Origin: Rhodococcus rhodochrous
GTDB taxonomy: Bacteria; Actinomycetota; Actinomycetes; Mycobacteriales; Mycobacteriaceae
NCBI RefSeq assembly: GCF_014854695.1
Contig: NZ_CP027557.1
Span: forward strand, 4,814,891-4,878,890
Direction: 5' to 3'
DNA length: 64,000 nucleotides
Below the pieces are notes generated by a model, which had not been told where the DNA came from, did no database searches, and saw only the letters and a program-made list of their open reading frames with translations. Positions 58,966 through 64,000 of the stretch are shown here, piece by piece. The translations under genes were made by a program, and so were the position numbers. Position 1 is the first letter of the stretch, and every line of letters starts with the position of its first letter.

Positions 58966-59538
58966 TCACTGGTAGGTCAGGGCGGCCGAATGCGCCACCC
59001 TGCGACCCACCTCGATCGGTGACGACGGCCGGCCGCGCAGGAAGCCCGCGAGGGTTCCGTTGTAGGCGGTGAGCACGTCGTCGGCGAGGTCCTGCGCGTT
59101 CGGCCCGGCCACCGGTTTCGCAAGGTGCAGGAGTCGCTCGGCGAGCAGGTCGCTGTCCGCCGCGAGCATCTCGCCGATCTCGTCGGTGGGTTCGGCGAAC
59201 TCCGTCGCTGTCGCGAGGAAGGCACACCAGCGGGCGGGTGATTCCGAATCGTCGCGGTACGCAGCGAGGGCGTCGAAGATCGCCAGCAGACGTCCGATGT
59301 CGTCGTCGGCGTCGACCACGTGGCGGTCCCACACCGCGCGCCATTCCGTCAACCGGACCCGCAGCGCCTCGGCGACCAGGGATTCCTTGCTGCCGAAGTG
59401 CGTGTACAGGGACGCCGCGGAGGCTTCGGCCCGGCGCAGCAGATCGTCGACGGGTGTCGCCCTGATCCCGCGGTCGAAGAGCATCTCCTCGGCGGCCCGG
59501 AGCAGACGGGTACGTGCAGCAGGACGAGCCGTGGACAT
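58966..59538 (-). CDS. TetR-family regulator
   Basis: A 190-residue TetR protein with helix-turn-helix at about 28-55 (ATPVDDLLRRAEASAASLYTHF). ATG at 59538 is preferred to the longer frame from 59670, which would cross the operators. It is divergent from an MFS gene and the gap has three AACGnTCGTT sites, typical of a repressor/efflux pair. Confidence 0.9.
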   Translation of the reverse strand: MSTARPAARTRLLRAAEEMLFDRGIRATPVDDLLRRAEASAASLYTHFGSKESLVAEALRVRLTEWRAVWDRHVVDADDDIGRLLAIFDALAAYRDDSESPARWCAFLATATEFAEPTDEIGEMLAADSDLLAERLLHLAKPVAGPNAQDLADDVLTAYNGTLAGFLRGRPSSPIEVGRRVAHSAALTYQ

Positions 59539-59549
59539 GACCACACTGT

Positions 59550-59598
59550 AACGCTCGTTCTGATGAAACGATCGTTTCGGCGTAGAGTAACGATCGTT
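59550..59598. promoter_or_regulatory. three TetR operator boxes
   Basis: AACGCTCGTT at 59550-59559, AACGATCGTT at 59567-59576 (extended to GAAACGATCGTTTC at 59565-59578) and AACGATCGTT at 59589-59598. The spacings between centres are 17 and 22 bases. They fill the gap between the divergent TetR and MFS genes. Confidence 0.75.
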
Positions 59599-59626
59599 CT
59601 GGTCTTCGATCCGTTCGGGGGACGCG

Positions 59627-60769
59627 ATGCATCCACTCGTCATCGCCGGCACAGCCCTGATCGCGACCACCTACGGGCTGGCGCGGTTCGGCTACGGACT
59701 CTTCCTGCCCGAGTTCACCGACTCGTTCGGGATAGGGTCGACGGTTGCCGGCGCCGTCCAGGCCGGCAGTTTCCTCTCGTACTGTCTCGCGGCGATCGTC
59801 GCGTCGAGGACGAGCGGACGCCCACGTCTCGTCGTGGCCTGCGCCGGAGCCACGGCGGCGATCGGTGCGCTGGGGGTGGCGGCTTCGACGCACACGGTCG
59901 TCTTCGCGCTGAGCGTGGTCGTCGCCGGAGCCGGGGCCGGTTTCGCCACTCCCGGTCTGGTGACCCTCGTGGAACGCAATATCGCACCCGCGCGGCAGGA
60001 GAACGCGCAGACGATCGTCAATTCGGGAACGGGGGTGGGCCTCGTCGCCGCCGGGGCTCTGGTGTTCGCCACCGCAGGTCAGTGGCGTGTGGGATGGGTC
60101 GTCATCGCGGTTCTCACCGGCGGGGTCGCTCTCGCCGTCCTCCGCACCGACCGACGTTCCGACGATCGACGGGATCGTTCACAGACCACACCTGTACGGA
60201 TCGGCGAACTGTCCCCGCTGATCCGTCCCCTCGTCGCCGCAGCACTGGCCGGTGCGTCGAGCGCGGCGATCTGGACGTTCGGGCGGTCCGTCATGAGCGA
60301 CGGCACCGGCGGGGAGACCTACTCGGTTCTCGCGTGGATGGTGCTGGGCGCCTTCGGGGTACTGGGGGCAACCGCGGGCCGGATCGTGCAGACCTGGAAC
60401 CTGCCGGTCGCGTGGACGCTCACCACCACCGCCATGTCCGTGGCCACCGTTCTGCTGGGCCTGTTCCCCACGTCACCGGTCCCCGCCTACATGTCCGTCG
60501 CCCTGTTCGGCGCGAGCTACATCGCGATGAGCGGGGTGCTCATCGTGTGGGCCGTGCGGTCGGTCGCCGAACGCGCAGCCGAGGGCACGGTCGCGTTGTT
60601 CATCGCCCTCGCCGTCGGCCAGGCCGCCGGGTCGGTCGTGTTCGGAGCCCTGCTGGGTTCGACGTCGACCGCGACCGCCTTCGTGGTGGCGGGCATCGTC
60701 GGTCTTCTCGCGGTGGTGCCGGCCGTGTCGCTCCCCCGGTCCCGCACTCTCACGCCTGTCGGTCGGTGA
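59627..60769 (+). CDS. MFS transporter (YbfB/YjiJ-like)
   Basis: A 380-residue integral membrane protein with about 10-12 helices; YGLARFGYGLFLPEF near 16-30 is the hallmark of the YbfB/YjiJ branch. GGGGGA precedes ATG 59627. The TetR gene opposite probably controls it. Substrate unknown; a small organic compound exporter is likely. Its 3' end overlaps the converging lipoprotein gene by 20 bases. Confidence 0.88.
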   Translation: MHPLVIAGTALIATTYGLARFGYGLFLPEFTDSFGIGSTVAGAVQAGSFLSYCLAAIVASRTSGRPRLVVACAGATAAIGALGVAASTHTVVFALSVVVAGAGAGFATPGLVTLVERNIAPARQENAQTIVNSGTGVGLVAAGALVFATAGQWRVGWVVIAVLTGGVALAVLRTDRRSDDRRDRSQTTPVRIGELSPLIRPLVAAALAGASSAAIWTFGRSVMSDGTGGETYSVLAWMVLGAFGVLGATAGRIVQTWNLPVAWTLTTTAMSVATVLLGLFPTSPVPAYMSVALFGASYIAMSGVLIVWAVRSVAERAAEGTVALFIALAVGQAAGSVVFGALLGSTSTATAFVVAGIVGLLAVVPAVSLPRSRTLTPVGR

Positions 60770-62168
60770 TCACGAGAAGCCAATCCTCATCTCCGTCCGT
60801 ATTCGGCCCAGGTGTGGAGATGTCGCCGTTCTCGTCGGGAGTCGCCGGCTGCCGAGGCCCGGTCGCGTCGGCGGGGTCGATCCACTCGAGGGTCGCCGAC
60901 TCCGGTACCAGAGCAGGATCGAGCCGGATCGTGCGCTGCGTCGGAACATAGACGACGGCGAGTGAACCGTCCGGTGTCCGGGCGGCAGTGACGTACTCGT
61001 CGTCGAGGACGTCGATCATCTCGTCGCTCGTCCACGGGGTGCCGCGACCTGCGGCGACGAGCGGTTCGTCGACATCCGGCACGAGTTCCCACCACGGCCA
61101 CGACTGCCACAGCTCGCGTATCGCCCGCAGTTGCGCGACGGCGGAGGTGTCCAGTCGGGATTCCCACCCGTCCGGGAACTCCCAATCGTCGGAACCCCGG
61201 AACTCGCCGGGTGAACCGGAGGTCAGTGCCCACAACGCCTGACGTCGGAGCGTCTCGTCGGTGGTCGGCGCCGTGTCCTCCTGGTTGTTCTCGCCTTCGT
61301 AGTTGCCCTCCGAGAACAGTGCGGGTCGCGGGTCGCGGGTTCCGTCGGCACGCTCGTAGGCCTGCAGGACCGCCTGATAGGTCGGCGCGTAGGTGTAGAC
61401 GAAGTTCCAGTCCACGATCGGCTCCCAGAACGGATGATCCGTCGAGAGCAGCTTGTCCCAGCCCAGCTGGATCGTGAACGGTGCGTCGGAGCCGGCATCA
61501 CGGATCCCATCGAGCATCGCGCGCAGCACGAGGTCCGACTCGGCACCGGCCGCGAGATCCTCCGCCTCCGGCGAGTAGTCCCCACCGGTCATCCAGACGA
61601 TGTTCGGGAACTCCGCGTACCGCTGCGCGAATCCCCGCCCGTATTCGAAGGCTTCCTCGGGTGTGGTCGAGGCGAAGACGTGGGTGAGATTCCATCCGTC
61701 CATCGGGTACAGGAACACCGTGTTCCCGTGGCGGCACGCGATCCGGAGATAGTCGTCGACGCGCGACCAGTACGCCTCGTTCCACTGCGTGATGTCGCCG
61801 TCGACGAACGGTTCGATACCGTCGAAGGTGGCGCCTTCATAGCTCGGCCCGCCGTTCACCGGCACGACGATCGCCGACATGATCGACGCGTTGAACCCGT
61901 TGCTCTCGCGGTCGGTGAAGTACAGCTCGGCCTGTTCGGGCGACCAGTCGGCCATCCCGGACCACGGCGAGTCGCCGCGGACGAGGACGGGATTTCCGTA
62001 CTGATCCTCGAAATGGCGACCGTCGGCGCTGACGGACGCGACGAATCGATGGTCGGCGGCGTCGCATTCCGCATCCACCGCCGGGACATTCGTCGGCTGC
62101 TGCTGGTCTCCGGCATCGGAACAGGCCGCGACCAGGAGCAACACCATCGCCAGGACTGCTCGTTTCAT
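60750..62168 (-). CDS. secreted lipoprotein with apiosidase-like (DUF4038/GH140) domain
   Basis: A 472-residue protein with a lipoprotein signal: MKRAVLAMVLLLVAAC, the Cys16 being the lipidation site. DGRHFEDQYGNPVLVRGDSPW near 52 starts the DUF4038 TIM barrel; MTGGDYSPE and LFSEGNYEG hold likely acid/base and nucleophile, and a small C-terminal beta domain follows. GH140 enzymes remove apiose from plant polysaccharide. This unit seems unrelated to the fatty-acyl genes. ATG at 62168 or GTG 62180. Confidence 0.85.
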   Translation of the reverse strand: MKRAVLAMVLLLVAACSDAGDQQQPTNVPAVDAECDAADHRFVASVSADGRHFEDQYGNPVLVRGDSPWSGMADWSPEQAELYFTDRESNGFNASIMSAIVVPVNGGPSYEGATFDGIEPFVDGDITQWNEAYWSRVDDYLRIACRHGNTVFLYPMDGWNLTHVFASTTPEEAFEYGRGFAQRYAEFPNIVWMTGGDYSPEAEDLAAGAESDLVLRAMLDGIRDAGSDAPFTIQLGWDKLLSTDHPFWEPIVDWNFVYTYAPTYQAVLQAYERADGTRDPRPALFSEGNYEGENNQEDTAPTTDETLRRQALWALTSGSPGEFRGSDDWEFPDGWESRLDTSAVAQLRAIRELWQSWPWWELVPDVDEPLVAAGRGTPWTSDEMIDVLDDEYVTAARTPDGSLAVVYVPTQRTIRLDPALVPESATLEWIDPADATGPRQPATPDENGDISTPGPNTDGDEDWLLVITDRQA

Positions 62169-62225
62169 CGCCACCCCCACCGCGCCTGTGGTACGTCCAG
62201 GCTACGGAGGAGGCGGCGCTTCGGA

Positions 62226-62255
62226 GCAGAATCACGGAACGCAGAATCACGGAAC
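62226..62255. repeat. 15-bp perfect direct repeat, two copies
   Basis: GCAGAATCACGGAAC occurs twice head to tail, 62226-62240 and 62241-62255, 58 bases upstream of the lipoprotein start on the minus strand. A direct-repeat regulator site or a slippage duplication. Confidence 0.75.
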
Positions 62256-62266
62256 CCGCCGTCGGA

Positions 62267-63328
62267 TCAGGCAGGTCCCACGGTCACCGGCGCGTCGGTG
62301 TGCTCACCCAGCTTCGGAGGCGGTCCGTACTGCGGTTCGTACCCGATCACCCGGATCGGGCTACCCACCAGGCGGAAGTCACCGGCGGTGACGACCATCT
62401 CGGGAGTCGCGTCGAGGGCGTCGGGCAGCGAACGGACCGCGGCCGCCGGCACCCCGAGCGGACGGAGACGGGCCTCCCAGCCGGCAGCGGTGTCGCGCGA
62501 GAGCGCCTCGGTGACCACCGCGAGCACCTCGTCGCGTCGCTGTGCGCGTTCGGCCATGGTCGGGAACCCGTCGATCCCGGCCTCGGCCGCGAAGATCCGC
62601 CAGAAGCCGTCGTGCGTGACGAACAGCGCGAGCGTGCCCTCGGCGGTCGGGAACAATTGCGCGGGAACGTAGTACGAGTGTGCCCCGTTCGGCATGCGTC
62701 GCGGCTCGGTGCCCTCGTTCAGATATGCCGAGGCGCGGTAATTGAGCTGCGACAGCATGACGTCGCGCAGCGACACGTCGATCTGTCCCCCGCGACCGGA
62801 CACGATCTGCGCGAGCAGACCGAGCGCGGCGGTCATGCCCGTGGAGTTGTCGGCCGCCGAGTAACCGGGCAGCATGGGCGGGCCGTCGGGGTCGCCGGTC
62901 AACGCCGCGACACCGGTCTGGGCCTGCACCACGTAGTCGAAGGCCGGGTCGTCGCCGCCGTCGAGCCCGTATCCCGTGATCGCGACGCAGACGATCTTGT
63001 CGTTCCATCTGCGCAGCGCGTCGTAGGTCAGGCCGAACTTCCGGATGGCCGACGGCTTGAGATTGACGAGCAGCGCATGAGATTCGGCAGCAAGCTCGCC
63101 GAGGCGGCGCATGCCGTCGTCGGTCGTCAGGTCGAGGCAGATACTGCGTTTGCCCCGGTTGAGACTCGCGAAGTAGGCGTCGCTCACCTGGCGGGAGAGA
63201 TCCCCGGTGGGCGGCTCGATCTTCGTCACCTCGGCCCCGAGATCGGCCAGCAACATCGTCGCGTACGGGCCCGCGAGGATGTGGCCGACCTCGAGGATCC
63301 TGATCCCCGCGAGCGGACCTGCCGTCAC
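62267..63328 (-). CDS. family III CoA-transferase (CaiB/BaiF type)
   Basis: A 353-residue CoA-transferase with LEVGHILAGPYATMLLADLGA at the start, KIEPPTGD, and the catalytic Asp in YSAADNSTGM near residue 170. GTG at 63328 overlaps the LLM stop (GTGA). It is shorter than the copy at 21652. Together with the LLM oxidoreductase it may act on an alpha-methylacyl or other carboxylic substrate. Confidence 0.9.
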   Translation of the reverse strand: MTAGPLAGIRILEVGHILAGPYATMLLADLGAEVTKIEPPTGDLSRQVSDAYFASLNRGKRSICLDLTTDDGMRRLGELAAESHALLVNLKPSAIRKFGLTYDALRRWNDKIVCVAITGYGLDGGDDPAFDYVVQAQTGVAALTGDPDGPPMLPGYSAADNSTGMTAALGLLAQIVSGRGGQIDVSLRDVMLSQLNYRASAYLNEGTEPRRMPNGAHSYYVPAQLFPTAEGTLALFVTHDGFWRIFAAEAGIDGFPTMAERAQRRDEVLAVVTEALSRDTAAGWEARLRPLGVPAAAVRSLPDALDATPEMVVTAGDFRLVGSPIRVIGYEPQYGPPPKLGEHTDAPVTVGPA

Positions 63329-64000
63329 CGCAGTTCCTTCACGAGTTCGGCGACGACCTCGCGGGTGCGGTACTTCGACGCGACCAGCTCGTCGCGGGTG
63401 TTGCCGATGGGCAGCAGCCGCATCGACAAGTCGGTGACGCCGGCCTCCTCGTAGCGGCGGAAACCGGCGAGGATCGCGTCCTCGTCGCCGACGATCGCCA
63501 TGTCGCCGATGTCCTTCGCCTGTCCGTGCTCGAGGAGCCGCTGGTAGTTGGGCGAGATCTCCGCCTCGGCGAGAATGCGATTGGCGCGCTCGCGGGCGAC
63601 GTCGACCTCCGACGGTGCGCACAGGCAGACCGGTACGCCGGCGACGATCCGCGGTTTCGGCTTACCCGCTTCCTCCGCGGCCTTGGTGATGCGCGGCGCG
63701 ATGTGTTCGGCGATGGCGCGTTCGTCGGCCATCCAGAGCACGGTGCCGTCGGCGAGTTCGCCGGCGATCTTCAGCATCACCGGGCCGAGCGCCGCGACGA
63801 GCACCGGCATCGGTGCGACCGGCGCGATGTCGAGGGGATTGTGGACCTTGAAGGTGTCGTTCTCGACGTCGATCGAACCCGGCAGGTCGCGCGCGGCGTC
63901 GAGCACCTCGAGATAGTCGCGCGTGTACTTCGCGGGCTTGTCGTAGGGCAGGCCGAGCATGTCCTGCACGATCCAGTGATGCGACGGGCCGACACCGAGG
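63325..64000 (-). CDS. LLM-class F420-dependent oxidoreductase (partial)
   Basis: The C-terminal 224 residues of a luciferase-like TIM barrel protein; the N-terminus is beyond the window edge. LGVGPSHHWIVQDMLGLPYD, followed by PVLVAALGPVMLKIAGELADG and GVPVCLC, matches actinobacterial F420-dependent LLM enzymes. It probably reduces or oxidises a hydride-accepting intermediate with F420. It is not a LuxAB luciferase partner of the LuxC/LuxE genes at 9-12 kb: it is 50 kb away and of the F420 type. Confidence 0.88.
   Translation of the reverse strand, partial: LGVGPSHHWIVQDMLGLPYDKPAKYTRDYLEVLDAARDLPGSIDVENDTFKVHNPLDIAPVAPMPVLVAALGPVMLKIAGELADGTVLWMADERAIAEHIAPRITKAAEEAGKPKPRIVAGVPVCLCAPSEVDVARERANRILAEAEISPNYQRLLEHGQAKDIGDMAIVGDEDAILAGFRRYEEAGVTDLSMRLLPIGNTRDELVASKYRTREVVAELVKELR

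Noticed and set aside
1-64000. Mobile element or integrated plasmid/phage
   Set aside because: No transposase, integrase, replication or phage gene and no long flanking repeats were seen; codon use looks even by eye.

Overview
The window is one high-G+C actinobacterial stretch, roughly two thirds G+C by eye. GTG and TTG starts, GTGA/ATGA stop-start overlaps and apparently leaderless promoters are frequent. F420-type luciferase-like oxidoreductase, paired FadE-like acyl-CoA dehydrogenases, P450/[3Fe-4S] ferredoxin pairs and a KshB-type reductase point to Rhodococcus or a close relative in the Mycobacteriales; this is an inference from gene families. There are 69 coding regions (two cut by the window edges) plus two tiny coupled ORFs. 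I saw no rRNA, tRNA, CRISPR array, transposase or integrase.

Layout. 1-5.5 kb (+): hydrolase, two beta-hydroxyacid dehydrogenase paralogs, an SDR, then a MarR/MFS efflux pair with a perfect operator. 5.5-12.0 kb (-): a six-gene operon made of a LuxE-like acyl-activating protein, a LuxC-like acyl-CoA reductase, an aldo/keto reductase, an aldehyde dehydrogenase, a CMD-like protein and a third beta-hydroxyacid dehydrogenase, with a divergent TetR gene. 12.8-18.3 kb: an SDR and a VOC protein (-) face an operon of acyl-CoA dehydrogenase, APH-type kinase, enoyl-CoA hydratase and quinone-reductase-like protein (+), resembling a split ACAD10/11 (LvaA/LvaC) module. 18.5-25.2 kb (-): a beta-oxidation operon (small CGGxPM protein, ACAD, SDR, CaiB CoA-transferase, crotonase, thiolase, TetR, unknown protein). 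25.5-29.5 kb (+): CMD protein, Rieske oxygenase and companion, P450 and ferredoxin. 29.6-41.9 kb: amidohydrolase, SnoaL-like proteins, two ACAD pairs, an odd PLP decarboxylase, SDR, crotonase, TetR, TesB and a DapB-like dehydrogenase. 41.9-48.4 kb: PLDc_N protein, MeaB, thiolase, acyl-CoA synthetase (-), two SDRs (+), an ADH (-). 48.6-52.7 kb (+): second ferredoxin/P450 operon with amidohydrolase, SDR and EthD-like protein. 52.7-58.9 kb: third ACAD pair, crotonase, synthetase and lipase-like hydrolase (-), then the Rieske reductase (+). 58.9-64 kb: TetR/MFS pair, a GH140-like lipoprotein, a CoA-transferase and an LLM oxidoreductase cut by the edge.

How it fits together. From 14 to 58 kb the genes look like one catabolic island for a hydrophobic, probably alicyclic or isoprenoid/steroid-like acid or alcohol. 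Oxygenases (two P450s, one Rieske system) functionalise it, SDRs and ADHs oxidise it, synthetases and CoA-transferases make CoA thioesters, three two-subunit ACADs plus crotonases and thiolases shorten it, and a thioesterase releases CoA. The best evidence for one system is a palindrome, GAGAAYnnnATTCTC, found in front of most of these operons (clear copies at 25501, 29581, 39110, 39899, 45830 and 57842; weaker ones at 14156, 14177, 35153 and 48499) and not seen by eye outside them. A TetR gene at 39247-39897 is flanked by two copies and is the likely regulator. The substrate cannot be named from sequence alone.
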